Source: Solwaraspora sp. WMMA2056 (GTDB taxonomy: Bacteria; Actinomycetota; Actinomycetes; Mycobacteriales; Micromonosporaceae). Taken from it: DNA of 64,000 nt. Under the pieces are notes generated by a model that saw only the letters and a program-made list of their open reading frames with translations, made no database searches and was not told the DNA's origin. The position numbers and the translations under genes were made by a program. How positions within the stretch are numbered: position 1 is the stretch's first letter; each line of letters opens with the position of its first letter. Below, piece by piece: positions 54,564-63,866 of this stretch. Location: contig NZ_CP128360.1 in NCBI RefSeq assembly GCF_030345095.1, positions 806,001 through 870,000 on the forward strand, read 5' to 3'.

Positions 54564-55802
54564 GTGCCCACGCCACCCCCCGCCGAACTCCTCGAACCCC
54601 ACGACACCACACCGCTCGAAGTGGAGTCCCGCGCCGAACTCGACCGGCATCTACGGGCCGGCAGCCTCGCCGGGCTGACCGTGCAGGGACTGCAGTTCGA
54701 CGTACCGCCGGTGCCCGACCTGACCGACGTCGACCTGACCGACACCCTCTTCCTCGGCTGCACGTTCCCGTCTGCCCAGGCCGAGGCCGACCTGGTCCGG
54801 CGCGGCGCACACGTGGTGCCGCCGGTCGCCGGGCTGCCGTACCCGAGCCACCCGTCCCGGCTGTACACCCCCGCCGACCTGGCCGCCGGCTTCGCCGAAC
54901 ACGGCGCCGACGGGATGTACGACAACCTGGTCTACCAGCACTTCCGCCAGCACGGTGGCGCGCTGCCGGAGATCCGCGAGGCGCTCGCCCAACGGCTGCA
55001 CGACCACGCGATCGACAACGCGCTCACCGACGCCACCCGGTCCTGGATCGACGCGTACGGCCCCGCCTCGGTCGTCGGCGTGATGGGCGGGCACGCGGTG
55101 GTCCGGGGCAGCGCGCCGTACCGGCTCGCCGCCACGCTCGGCTGGGAGCTGACCCGGGCCGGCCGGCTGATCGTCACCGGCGGCGGGCCGGGCGTGATGG
55201 AGGCTGCCAACCTCGGCGCGTACCTCAGCGGTCACGACGCCGAGGAGCTGACCGCCGCCATCGACCTGCTGGCCACCGCGCCGCACTACGCCGACCAGCA
55301 GCCGTACACCGCTGCCGCGCTGGCGGTCCGCGACCGGTACCCGGTGGCCGGGGCCGACGGCACCGCCGCCGACCTCGGCTGGGCACGCGCCGGTGGGCTG
55401 GCCATCCCCACCTGGCTGTACGGGCACGAACCCGCCAACCTGTTCGCCGGCCGGGTCGCCAAGTACTTCTGCAACGCCGTCCGGGAGGACACCATCCTGC
55501 GGCTGGCCCGGGGCGGCATCGTCTTCGCGCCGGGCCGGGCAGGCACCGTCCAGGAGGTGTTCCAGGCGGCGACGAAGACCTTCTACGGCACCGACGGCGC
55601 CAGCGGTCCGTACATCTTCCTGGACCGCACCTTCTGGACCGAGGCCCTGCCGGTCGAGTCGGTCCTCGCGCCGCTGCTGGCGCTGTCCCCGGCCGGTGAC
55701 CTGTCCCCACTGATCCGGCTCACCGACGACGTCCACGAAGCGGTCGCGCTGCTCACCGCCACCGGGCTGCCGCCGGTGGTGCCGGCCCAGTCACGGAGCT
55801 GA
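54564..55802 (+). CDS. LOG-family (lysine-decarboxylase-like) nucleotide-processing protein
   Basis: A 412-residue protein. The C-terminal 250 residues form a Rossmann domain of the LOG/YgdH family: VVGVMGGHAVVRGS, VTGGGPGVMEAANLGAYLSG, and APGRAGTVQEVFQA in place of the usual PGGxGTxxE (the second Gly is Arg here). Family members hydrolyse nucleoside 5'-monophosphates, releasing bases, or make cytokinins. The N-terminal region is unassigned. GTG 54564 (VPTPPPAEL) follows AGGGA; ATG 54498 is possible. Confidence 0.85.
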   Translation: MPTPPPAELLEPHDTTPLEVESRAELDRHLRAGSLAGLTVQGLQFDVPPVPDLTDVDLTDTLFLGCTFPSAQAEADLVRRGAHVVPPVAGLPYPSHPSRLYTPADLAAGFAEHGADGMYDNLVYQHFRQHGGALPEIREALAQRLHDHAIDNALTDATRSWIDAYGPASVVGVMGGHAVVRGSAPYRLAATLGWELTRAGRLIVTGGGPGVMEAANLGAYLSGHDAEELTAAIDLLATAPHYADQQPYTAAALAVRDRYPVAGADGTAADLGWARAGGLAIPTWLYGHEPANLFAGRVAKYFCNAVREDTILRLARGGIVFAPGRAGTVQEVFQAATKTFYGTDGASGPYIFLDRTFWTEALPVESVLAPLLALSPAGDLSPLIRLTDDVHEAVALLTATGLPPVVPAQSRS

Positions 55803-55845
55803 CCTCGACCCGCACGACGATCGACTATCCGGCGGTCGGTCCCAT

Positions 55846-56712
55846 TCATTGGACAACGCCCCGTCTGCCGTGGTTGGTGCCTGGTGAGCTGACCGTGGCC
55901 AATCGCGGGGCGGAATGCGGTGTTCGGCTCGCCGTCTGCCGGTGGGTCGGTGGCGGCGGGGCGCTGCCAAGGATCGCTTCGGTTGCGGCGTGGGCGAGGG
56001 TGGCCTGGGTGGTGCCGGGTAGTCCGATCCGGTTCCAGTGGAAGATCACGTGTTCGGTGATGATCGCGCGTAGTCCGCGGGTGAGTGTGCCGGTGGCGCG
56101 TAGGTCGCCGAGGGTGGTGCCGGCCTGTGTGAAGGCTGTCTGCCAGTCGCTCGGGTGGCGGGTGTTGCCGAGTAGCAGGTGGCGAATCTTGTCGGTGAAT
56201 GCTTCCCAGGTGGCGGGGTTGGTGCGGGTGGCTGGGTGGGCGTGGTCGGGGCGGTGTTGGGCGGCGCGGGCCCAGACGTCGGCTTGTTCGTTGAGGTCGA
56301 GTCCGGCGGCGCGCATCAGTGCGGTGGTGAGGATGAGTGAGTGTTCGCGTCGGCTGGTGGGCCGGTGGTGGAGGTAGGTGAGGAGGTGGTGGCTGTCGTG
56401 GTGGAACAGGGTGTGGGCGGTGTCCATCGCGGCGGGGCCGCCGAAGGTGTGGGTTTCGGGTTCGTAGATGTCGTGGGTCCAGGGGACGTTCTGGGTGAGG
56501 AGGTGGTGTACGGGGTCGGGGTGGTCGGTGGGTGTGGCGGGTAGGTAGCGGATGCGCCAGGGTCCTTTGCGGATGAACCACCATGCGGTGATGAGGCCGG
56601 CGGTTTCGGCGGCGGGGAGCACGCGGTGCAGGTGGGGTACGGCGTTCAGTTCGCGTTCGTGCCGGCTGCGGCCGGGGTAGTCGATGTTCACCTGTTTCCA
56701 GGCGGTGTCCAT
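55846..56712 (-). CDS. Lanthipeptide SpaB_C-like protein (thiopeptide-type bacteriocin biosynthesis)
   Basis: A 288-residue protein starting MDTAWKQVNIDYPG. It matches the standalone C-terminal (glutamate-eliminating) domain of LanB enzymes: HLHRVLPAAETAGLITAWWF, PWRIRYLPAT, and VPWTHDIYEPETHTFGGPAA. In FxLD clusters such a protein accompanies full-size LanB. Last gene of the lanthipeptide operon; 24 bases separate it from lanC. The long open frame upstream of 56712 is antisense read-through in lanC. Confidence 0.88.
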   Translation of the reverse strand: MDTAWKQVNIDYPGRSRHERELNAVPHLHRVLPAAETAGLITAWWFIRKGPWRIRYLPATPTDHPDPVHHLLTQNVPWTHDIYEPETHTFGGPAAMDTAHTLFHHDSHHLLTYLHHRPTSRREHSLILTTALMRAAGLDLNEQADVWARAAQHRPDHAHPATRTNPATWEAFTDKIRHLLLGNTRHPSDWQTAFTQAGTTLGDLRATGTLTRGLRAIITEHVIFHWNRIGLPGTTQATLAHAATEAILGSAPPPPTHRQTASRTPHSAPRLATVSSPGTNHGRRGVVQ

Positions 56713-56735
56713 GGCGGGCCTTTCGTCAGTGCAGA

Positions 56736-57812
56736 TCAGTGCAGGAGGAGGCAGGCGTCCCACCCGGTCGTGGTGGTGGTTGCGGTGGCGAGTCTCGTGC
56801 CGGTGGTGCCGTCGAGAAGTCCGGCGGGTTCCCCGGTTGAGCTGGTGGTGTGTTGGTGCAGGCGGGTCAGCGGCGTGACGGGTGTCGGGGTGAGTGCGTC
56901 GGCGGCGATGCACCGGCCGGTGGAGAGGAGGCCGGCGGTGCCGTGGCAGAGGCTGCGGTCGGTGAGTTGGCGGGTTTGTGCGGGGTCTGTCACGCAGGTG
57001 GTGAACGCGGTGTCGGCGAGGTGCCGTCGGCTGTTGTCGTGCAGGGCGATGCCGGCGAGTTGCTGGGCTCGGGCGATGCCGGGGGTGCCGTAGCACCAGG
57101 AGGGCCGTAGCGGCTGTCGCTGGGCTGGGGTGCCTCGGTGCAGGTCGTCGAGGGTGAGGGTTTGTGGCCACCAGGTGGCGCTGTGGGTGTGCTGCTGCCA
57201 CCGGTCGAGCCAGTCGCATATTCGGGTGATCGCGGTGGTGTGTCCGTTGACGCTGATGCCGTCGCGGTGGGTGAGGGCGAGTAGGGCGAGGGGTCCGGTG
57301 ATGCCGTGGGCGAGGCCGTGGTTGGCGTGGCCGCCGGGTGGTGGCGGCTGGTGGCGGTCGGGTCCGTTGTGGCACCACCAGCCGGGGAGGTCGTCGACGG
57401 GTTCGGTGAGGCGGACCAGGTAGTCGAGGACGTGGCGGAGCAGGTCGTGGTCGCCGAGGCGGCGCAGGGCGACGCCGAGGCCGGTCAGGCCACGGATGAG
57501 GTCGTACTCGGCGTAGTCCGGCCGGCGGCCGGAGTCGATGCGGCGGTGGGCGGTGTCGAGGCGTCGGCGGGTGACGGTGGCGGTGCCAGTCGCGGCGATG
57601 GTTCGGGCCCGCGCGAGCCGGGGGTGGTCGGCGGTGGCGAGGACGAAGGCGAGGGCGGGTGCGCCGTGGAAGAGGCTGGCGCCGTCGGCGATGCTGACGC
57701 CGTCGGCGGTGGCTTCCCGTAGGGCCGCGTACGCGGCCGGCCAGTCGCCGGTTTCCAGGTGCAGCAGGGCGATTCCGGCCGCGCCGTCGGCGAGGGACTG
57801 CCCCGTGCTCAT
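56736..57812 (-). CDS. lanC: LanC-like lanthipeptide cyclase
   Basis: A 358-residue cyclase. The zinc-binding motifs of LanC are present: Cys in PSWCYGTPGIARAQQLAG and Cys-His in DRSLCHGTAGLLSTG, along with the alpha/alpha toroid repeats (GLAHGITGPLALLAL). It adds Cys thiols to dehydrated Ser/Thr to close lanthionine rings. The start overlaps the lanB stop as ATGA (57809-57812). Length is slightly short for LanC. Confidence 0.93.
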   Translation of the reverse strand: MSTGQSLADGAAGIALLHLETGDWPAAYAALREATADGVSIADGASLFHGAPALAFVLATADHPRLARARTIAATGTATVTRRRLDTAHRRIDSGRRPDYAEYDLIRGLTGLGVALRRLGDHDLLRHVLDYLVRLTEPVDDLPGWWCHNGPDRHQPPPPGGHANHGLAHGITGPLALLALTHRDGISVNGHTTAITRICDWLDRWQQHTHSATWWPQTLTLDDLHRGTPAQRQPLRPSWCYGTPGIARAQQLAGIALHDNSRRHLADTAFTTCVTDPAQTRQLTDRSLCHGTAGLLSTGRCIAADALTPTPVTPLTRLHQHTTSSTGEPAGLLDGTTGTRLATATTTTTGWDACLLLH

Positions 57813-60589
57813 GAGGTCGCCTGGTGGGTGCGGGCGACGGCGCGGGCCAGCCGCAGGCAGTGCCGTTCGGAGGCGGTGTCGACGCCGATCATGCGGGCGT
57901 GGTGCAGGTGCAGCAGGTCAGCCAGCACCTGGTCGAGGTCGAGGCCGTCGGTGTGGGCGAGGTCCCGGTAGGCGGCCAGGGATGCCGCGCGGTCATCGTC
58001 GTGGTGTGGGGTGCGGGCGAGGTCGAGTTGGGTGGGGTCGAGTCGCGGACCGCTGCGGTGCGGGACGTGGTTGGTGAGCCAGCGTGGCCCGTCGCCGGTG
58101 AACGCGTCGGCGATGGCGCTCATGCCGGCGGCGGTGGCGGCTTGGCGGTCCGCACCGCGGACGCGGTCGCCGGTCAACTGCCGCAGTACGGTGCGGGAGT
58201 CGGCGGCGAACACCGCTTCGGCGGCGGCGAGTGTGGGTCCGGTGCCGTGGCGGGTCTCGGGCCGGTAGGTGTGGAGGCTGTGGTCGTGCAGGACACGGTC
58301 GTGTTCCAGCCGGTGTGTCCACTCGGCGAGGCGCCCGGCGATGCCGGCGAAGCTCGCGGTGTCGGGTAGTGGGATGCGTAGCCGCAGGTGGGGTTCGGGG
58401 TCGGGGTAGCCCAGGAACCACCAGCCCACCGGCAGGACGGGTGCGGTCTGTCGGGTGAGGTCGGTGAGGATGTCGTCGAGCCGCCCGTACAGCCGGGTTT
58501 CCAGCCACGGCGACGACGGTCCGGGCCGGTGCGCCACGGCGGTCGCCGCTCGGACCGGCCGGGCGCGCCGGGTGGGGCGGGTGGCGGGTGGGGTGTCGGT
58601 GAGGGTGAGCAGGATTTCGGCGGGCCGGTCGCCGATCCAGCCGGCCGGTCCGGGCGCTTCGGTGACGACCGTACGGGGATGCCGGTCGAGGTGGCGGCGC
58701 AGCACGACGAGGTGGGTGTCGTCGTCGAGGTTCAGGCGCAGCCGCACGTCATCGCCGCCGCCGAGCAGGATCTCGGCCGGGAGCCGGTGTCGGTCGCGGT
58801 GCCGCTGCCAGGCGTTACGCCACAGCGGCCAGGAGGACATACCGGGTGGGAGGGTGTGCCGGTCGATGATCCAGCGGGCGGGGTGCAGCACACTGCGTCC
58901 GTGCCGCACCCGGGGCAGGAACGGCAGATCGTGTGACTGTCCCCAGTCGAACCGGCTGCAGGGTGCCGTCCACGCCGTCGAGATCTCGGTCAGGAACCGT
59001 GTCAGCGGCTGCTGCAGATCGGGCAGCAGCACGCTGTTGAACAGCAGCGGCTCGACCGGCCGGCCGGTGCTGGCAGATACCAGCCACAGCCGGCGGCCGT
59101 CGCCGGCAACGGCGAGGTCCGCGACCGTGTACGGCGGGTCGGGGTGAAAGTCCCCGACGGGCAGGACGGGCAGCAGCTCCGGTGCCCGCGCGAGCGGGGT
59201 CAGACGCGGGTCCAGCGGCGGACCGGACAGCTGCACTGCGTCCGCGTCGGGCAGCACGGTCGGCAGACTCCGGTAGACCTGCTGAAACGACGCCCGCTCG
59301 CCGGGGGTGAGCAGGTGCAGGAACCGGCCGGCGGACACCCCGGCGTGGCGGGCGCCGCTGACCACCGTCAACGTGAACCTGCCCTGATCCAGATCCCGTA
59401 GGGTCGCGGCCGCGAGCGTGAACCGCAGCTCCGTGTGCGGTGTCGGCGGCCGGTCGTCGTCTCCCCGAAGCCGGCCGACCAGGTCGTCGTCGAGGACGAC
59501 CTCCGCCCGGCCGTCCACCGCCGACCGCTGCGCCAGGTGGGCGAGCAGCCGGTCACGGGCCGAGAACCCCGCCGGCGCCCGGCGGGTCGAGCCCCGGTAT
59601 CCGGCGGGGAAACCCAGCACGGTCACCACATCGTGCACCGGCACGGCCGCGCCCGGACCCCACCGCTGGATGAACGCGCCGTGGTACTCCACCCACCCGG
59701 GCGCGGGCGGTGCCACCGCCGCCAACGTCGCCGCTGCCCGGCACGCCTCCCGCAGGACCGCCGCCGGCAGCGTCACCGACACGTCCAGACGCACATCGGC
59801 CGCCACCCGCCCGCCGGGGTCGGGGACCGCGACGTGGCGGGCCAGGTGGGCCACTGGGTCGGTGACCGTCATCGCCGGCCGCAGCTCCGACAGCAGCACC
59901 CCCGACCGCACCAGCGCGGCCAGCATCCGCTCGGCCGCGCCCACCCCGGCCGGCGACGACCCGCCGACCCGCCCCGCCAACACCGTGAACGCGATCGGGC
60001 GGGCGGCGGCGTCGATCGCCGCCCGCACCGGCCCGGTCAACCCGATCTCGACGTCCCACCTGCGGTCACCGTCGGCGTGGGCGCAGGGCACCACCCACAC
60101 CCCGCCCCGCTGGTACCCGGCCGCGTTCGTCACCACCGCCACACCCCGCAGCACGGCCACGTCCTGCTCCGCGCGGGCGGTGACCTCGGCGACGAACTCC
60201 CCGTCCGGGCGCACGACCACCCGGTGCGCCCGGCCCCACCGCACGCCCGCGTGGGCGCCGAAGTCGACCGGCGCCACCCCGGCGAAGACACCGAACGGCG
60301 TCGCCCGTGTCGTCCACCGCAGCAGATACCGCACGACCGTCTCCACCAGGCGACGCCACCGGCGACCCGACACCGGCTCGCCGGCCACCGCCCGGCCGAC
60401 CCGTTCGGCGAGCTCCGGCGCGGCGCAGGCGACAGCCGCCGGAAACCCCGGCAACGCCCACACCTGTGTCAGCCAACCCCGCCACTGCTCCGGCTGCTCC
60501 GCAGTCAGGTCGGGCCAGGCCGGCACGGTCAGCCCGTCCGGATAGGCGGCTGCTCTGACCAGGGCCGCACCCGCCGCAGGAACCATCAC
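57809..60589 (-). CDS. lanB: Class I lanthipeptide dehydratase LanB
   Basis: A 926-residue dehydratase. The N-terminal 650 residues are the glutamylation domain (PFGVFAGVAPVDFGAHAGVR, WVEYHGAFIQRWGPGAAVPV). The C-terminal part is an elimination-type domain (PWLETRLYGRLDDILTDL, WWFLGYPDPEPHLRLRIPL). It uses glutamyl-tRNA to dehydrate Ser/Thr of the precursor. An additional standalone elimination-type protein is coded at 55846. It starts 65 bases after the precursor stop, beyond a hairpin. ATG 60586 is equally possible. Confidence 0.93.
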   Translation of the reverse strand: MMVPAAGAALVRAAAYPDGLTVPAWPDLTAEQPEQWRGWLTQVWALPGFPAAVACAAPELAERVGRAVAGEPVSGRRWRRLVETVVRYLLRWTTRATPFGVFAGVAPVDFGAHAGVRWGRAHRVVVRPDGEFVAEVTARAEQDVAVLRGVAVVTNAAGYQRGGVWVVPCAHADGDRRWDVEIGLTGPVRAAIDAAARPIAFTVLAGRVGGSSPAGVGAAERMLAALVRSGVLLSELRPAMTVTDPVAHLARHVAVPDPGGRVAADVRLDVSVTLPAAVLREACRAAATLAAVAPPAPGWVEYHGAFIQRWGPGAAVPVHDVVTVLGFPAGYRGSTRRAPAGFSARDRLLAHLAQRSAVDGRAEVVLDDDLVGRLRGDDDRPPTPHTELRFTLAAATLRDLDQGRFTLTVVSGARHAGVSAGRFLHLLTPGERASFQQVYRSLPTVLPDADAVQLSGPPLDPRLTPLARAPELLPVLPVGDFHPDPPYTVADLAVAGDGRRLWLVSASTGRPVEPLLFNSVLLPDLQQPLTRFLTEISTAWTAPCSRFDWGQSHDLPFLPRVRHGRSVLHPARWIIDRHTLPPGMSSWPLWRNAWQRHRDRHRLPAEILLGGGDDVRLRLNLDDDTHLVVLRRHLDRHPRTVVTEAPGPAGWIGDRPAEILLTLTDTPPATRPTRRARPVRAATAVAHRPGPSSPWLETRLYGRLDDILTDLTRQTAPVLPVGWWFLGYPDPEPHLRLRIPLPDTASFAGIAGRLAEWTHRLEHDRVLHDHSLHTYRPETRHGTGPTLAAAEAVFAADSRTVLRQLTGDRVRGADRQAATAAGMSAIADAFTGDGPRWLTNHVPHRSGPRLDPTQLDLARTPHHDDDRAASLAAYRDLAHTDGLDLDQVLADLLHLHHARMIGVDTASERHCLRLARAVARTHQATS

Positions 60590-60606
60590 ACACCACCGGA
60601 AAAGAG

Positions 60607-60634
60607 GGGCCCGGCGTCCGTGGACGCCGGGCCC
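60607..60634 (-). terminator. Hairpin between precursor gene and lanB
   Basis: The arms 60607-60619 (GGGCCCGGCGTCC) and 60622-60634 are a perfect 13-bp inverted repeat with a 2-base loop, 20 bases after the precursor stop and 18 bases before the lanB start. A leaky terminator here would give more precursor than enzyme transcript, a common design in RiPP operons. Confidence 0.8.
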
Positions 60635-60654
60635 GAAACGGCGTCGAATCCGTA

Positions 60655-60801
60655 CTACTTGCCGCCGCCGGAGCAGGCGTTCGACCCGGTGTTACCCGAG
60701 CCGCAGTTGTCGTCGGTGTTGGTCGCGTACCCGCCCGTGGCGGGGCCGGCGTCGACCAGGGTGATGTCCAGGTCGAACTCCTCGATTTCCGTGGTCTCCA
60801 C
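60655..60801 (-). CDS. FxLD-family lanthipeptide precursor
   Basis: A 48-residue peptide starting at GTG 60801, 8 bases after AAGGG. The leader holds the family's FxLD motif as FDLDITLVD. The C-terminal core (GGYATNTDDNCGSGNTGSNA then CSGGGK) has two Cys and six Ser/Thr, so up to two lanthionine rings are possible. Asp-Asp-Asn before the first Cys is a candidate site for the methyltransferase. The frame is open to ATG 60819, which overlaps the methyltransferase stop (ATGA) and would add six residues. It was missed by size-filtered gene finding. Confidence 0.9.
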   Translation of the reverse strand: METTEIEEFDLDITLVDAGPATGGYATNTDDNCGSGNTGSNACSGGGK

Positions 60802-60815
60802 TCGCGTTTCCCTTC

Positions 60816-62054
60816 TCATGCGGGGTTGAAGGTGAGGACGACACGGCTGTGCCGCTTGTCCAGCACCGTCCCGGCCGGCAGGTCACCGTCGGGGGTAGCC
60901 GCAGGCAGCACCTGCAACGCCGGGGACGGCTCGCCGCCGTCCACCCAGTCGCGCATGTGCGCCACCATCCGCTGCGCCGCAGCGGCGGCGTCCGGCCCGT
61001 GCGCGCACGCACCCACATCGAACCGGCCGTCGGTCCAGGCCAGCGCCGACCGGTAAAAGAACGTGCCCTCGTGCAACGCGGCCGGCGTACCGAACCGCCA
61101 CGCGGGCACCACCACGCCCGCGTCGACCGCTTCCTGCTGCGCCGACAGCACCACGAACTGATCCACCTCAGCGGACAGACGCACCGCCAGCCACAGATCC
61201 AGATCCGCCAGCACGGTACGGGGCGGCAGACTCACCCCGGCCCACACCTGCTCACGCGGCTGCGACAGCAACCCGGCGACCGACTCCGCCGTGATCTGCT
61301 CGCCCTCGTCCAGCCGCAGATGCACCCCGTCGGCGATGTCGACATATCGCATCTCGTGCGCCCCGGCACCCTGCATCGCCACGAACCCACACAACCGCTG
61401 ACTGTGGCTCACCAGCCGGTCACCGACCCGACGCAACGCCCACGACCGGGTCATCCCGAACGTCCGCAACGGCACCACCAACACCCCGTCCTCGAGGAGC
61501 TGCGCGACCCACGACTCCGGGACATCCCACGCCCCCGCCGTCACGATGATCAGGTCGAACCGGCGACCCGGCTCAATCAGCCGCTCAGCGTCGGCGCACA
61601 CCACCGTCACATCGCCGTAGCCCGCCGCCGCCAAACAGGCCACCGCCCGCTCCGTCACATCCGGATCGATGTCCACCGTCGTCACCGAACCCGACGGACC
61701 CACCAACTCCCGCAGCAACGACGCGTTGTAACCACCCGAACCAACCTCCAACACATGCCGACCCTGCAAGCCACCATCGAAGGCGTCAGCCGCCTGACCC
61801 AGCATCTCCGCGATCAACCACGGCGCCGACACCGAACTCACGGTCTCCGCACCCCGCCGCTTCGTGATGACCGCACTGTCACCCCGATACGCCTCCTCCA
61901 ACGGCACACCCGGCGTGTACAACTCACGCGGCACCACCCGCAACGCCGCCTCCACCTCCGGCCGCATGGCCAGACCCTTCGCCACATGATCAGCGACCAA
62001 CCCATCCACCACCGCCGCCCGCAGACCCTCGCCGGTCACCATGTCGACACTCAT
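60816..62054 (-). CDS. FxLD-system methyltransferase (PCMT-like)
   Basis: A 412-residue protein. The N-terminal 220 residues are a protein-L-isoaspartate methyltransferase-type domain: VSAPWLIAEMLGQAAD, VLEVGSGGYNASLLRELVG (SAM motif), VTTVDIDPDVTERAV, DLIIVTAGAWDVPESWVAQL. A long C-terminal part specific to FxLD-system enzymes follows. Related enzymes in lanthipeptide clusters convert Asp to isoaspartate or aspartimide through a methyl ester. First gene of the operon; the precursor overlaps its stop. Confidence 0.92.
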   Translation of the reverse strand: MSVDMVTGEGLRAAVVDGLVADHVAKGLAMRPEVEAALRVVPRELYTPGVPLEEAYRGDSAVITKRRGAETVSSVSAPWLIAEMLGQAADAFDGGLQGRHVLEVGSGGYNASLLRELVGPSGSVTTVDIDPDVTERAVACLAAAGYGDVTVVCADAERLIEPGRRFDLIIVTAGAWDVPESWVAQLLEDGVLVVPLRTFGMTRSWALRRVGDRLVSHSQRLCGFVAMQGAGAHEMRYVDIADGVHLRLDEGEQITAESVAGLLSQPREQVWAGVSLPPRTVLADLDLWLAVRLSAEVDQFVVLSAQQEAVDAGVVVPAWRFGTPAALHEGTFFYRSALAWTDGRFDVGACAHGPDAAAAAQRMVAHMRDWVDGGEPSPALQVLPAATPDGDLPAGTVLDKRHSRVVLTFNPA

Positions 62055-62529
62055 CCGCTACGCCACTCCCCATCTGTCACGGCCGCCCACCTGGACGACC
62101 CGCTGTGTCTGTTGCTGCCCGATTCTGAAATCAGCTCCGGGACCTCCGTCTGAAGCCCCACCGCTCCCGCAGGTCGCTAGCCCGTGCCACAATGCCCAGC
62201 GCCGCCGAAACGCTGAATCACTTGAGGTTGGTCGCATCCACTCAACGCCTGAACGGCGATGTCGAACACCCTCGACACGAAACCTCGACAGCCTCCGGCC
62301 GGTGGCCTCCCGGAATCCATGCACGCAGACGCCGCCGGAGCCGTCGACCGTCGAGGTACCCGATGCCGTGCTCGCGATACCCCCAAGTCCCGAGGCCGTG
62401 CGGTCTACCCGGGGCCCATCCACTCGTCTACTCCCCGGCCGGTCACGGTCGCTTCGCTCTGCGTCGGACGGTTATCGTGCCCTTTCAACGTTGTGCTATT
62501 TCAACGTGTGGTCGAGAGTCGGGGACTTC
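62055..62529. other. 475-bp divergent regulatory region with direct repeats
   Basis: No gene was found between the methyltransferase start and the regulator start, although frames are open. Just before the regulator, TTTCAACGTTGTG (62483) is followed by TTTCAACGTGTG (62499), a direct repeat with a 16-base period, in an A/T-rich patch. This spacing, about one and a half helical turns, fits a repressor or activator site, perhaps of the XRE protein itself. Confidence 0.5.
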
Positions 62530-63864
62530 GTGATCGATCCGCGGCAGGTCCAGGACGTCAAACGGGAGCTCGGTGCCGCGCTCGCGCACCGGCGAAGGTC
62601 GCGTGGTCTGACCCAGGCCGATGTCGCCGGGCGGGTGTACAGCACCCGCAGCACCATCGCCGGGGTGGAACGGGGCCAGCAGGTAGCCGACAGGGTCTTC
62701 TGGCAGCGGTGTGATCAATTCCTGGACGCCGGTGGTGCGCTAATCGCCGGTTACGACGCATACGTGCGGCTGAAGCAGCGGTTCGACCGCGAAAGGGTCG
62801 AGGCAAGGCAGCTCGCACGTTGGGGCGAGACCGATGCCGGTGTACCGCTACCTGCCGGCGACCTTTCGGCGGCGCTACCAGCATCGACCGGCAACGCTCC
62901 AGATATGCCCCGGCCGGTGACGATGTCCGCCCTCGATCCGGTTCCCGGGCCGGCTGGCGTCGATCCCGCCTTGGCGCTGCACTGGCGTGAACTGCTACGG
63001 CTCCTGGCCGCCTCGCACAACGTCTTCGGTTCACGCCAGGTGTACGGCGCTGTTTGCCGAGAGCTGGCCATCGTCCGCCGATACCGCCGCGAGGCCTCGG
63101 ACGACCTCACGCCACGTCTTCTGGCAGTGGAGGCACGATGGGCGGAGTTCGCGTCCTGGACCGCCGACAACCTCGCCGACGTCAACGCAGCCACCTACTG
63201 GCTCGACCACGCACTCACCCTGGCGAACCGGGCGGGCGACAAGCGGATGGCCGCCTATATCGTCATGCGCCAGGCACAGCAGGCCGTCGACCGCCTCGAC
63301 GGTACCCAGGCGACGGGACTCGCCGAAACCGCCGAGACACTCGAACCACTCACCGACCGCGACCGCGCCCTCTGCCTCATCCGCCAGGCCCAGGGACACG
63401 CCCTCCGCAACGACCAACTGCGGTCCCTCTCCGCGATCAAGACCGCGCACCAACTCGTCAATCGGTCCATGGGCAACACGGTCGATGACCCGGACACCAT
63501 CGGCCGCCACTGCACCCACGCCTACCTCCGCGCCCACGAGGGCTACTGCCTGCTCCAGCTCGGCCGCGCCGCTGCGGCGGCCGACACCCTGGAAACCGTT
63601 CTGACCGACTGGCCTGCCGACTACCGCCAGGACGAGGCGCTTACCCGAAGCTGGCTCGCCCGGTCCTACGCCGCGACGAACCGGCTGACCGAAGCCGGTG
63701 CCGAAGGCAGCCGCGCCCTGAGTCTGGCCGCCGCGACCTCGGCGGCCAGGGCGATGACCTCCCTGCACCATCTTCACGGTCGGCTCGCAGGCGCAACGGG
63801 ATCCACCGAGGTCGTCGAGTTCCGAAATGCCTTCTCCCTCGTCGCGTCAACGACCAGACTGTGA
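62530..63864 (+). CDS. XRE-type HTH regulator with TPR-like C-terminus
   Basis: A 444-residue protein. The N-terminal XRE helix-turn-helix spans about residues 5-65 (LGAALAHRRRSRGLTQADVA, RSTIAGVERGQQVADRVF). A linker leads to a helical-repeat region of TPR/NsdA-like type (LAVEARWAEFASWTADNLAD, NAATYWLDHALTLANRAGDK). GTG 62530 follows GGGG at 5 bases; earlier in-frame sequence looks non-coding. It is divergent from the lanthipeptide operon and is its likely regulator. Its stop lies 2 bases before the creatininase gene. Confidence 0.88.
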   Translation: MIDPRQVQDVKRELGAALAHRRRSRGLTQADVAGRVYSTRSTIAGVERGQQVADRVFWQRCDQFLDAGGALIAGYDAYVRLKQRFDRERVEARQLARWGETDAGVPLPAGDLSAALPASTGNAPDMPRPVTMSALDPVPGPAGVDPALALHWRELLRLLAASHNVFGSRQVYGAVCRELAIVRRYRREASDDLTPRLLAVEARWAEFASWTADNLADVNAATYWLDHALTLANRAGDKRMAAYIVMRQAQQAVDRLDGTQATGLAETAETLEPLTDRDRALCLIRQAQGHALRNDQLRSLSAIKTAHQLVNRSMGNTVDDPDTIGRHCTHAYLRAHEGYCLLQLGRAAAAADTLETVLTDWPADYRQDEALTRSWLARSYAATNRLTEAGAEGSRALSLAAATSAARAMTSLHHLHGRLAGATGSTEVVEFRNAFSLVASTTRL

Positions 63865-63866
63865 TC

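Noticed and set aside
55846-57378. Longer start for the SpaB_C-like protein at 57378
   Set aside because: The first 222 residues are antisense-like Pro/His/Arg sequence within lanC; ATG 56712 gives the family start.
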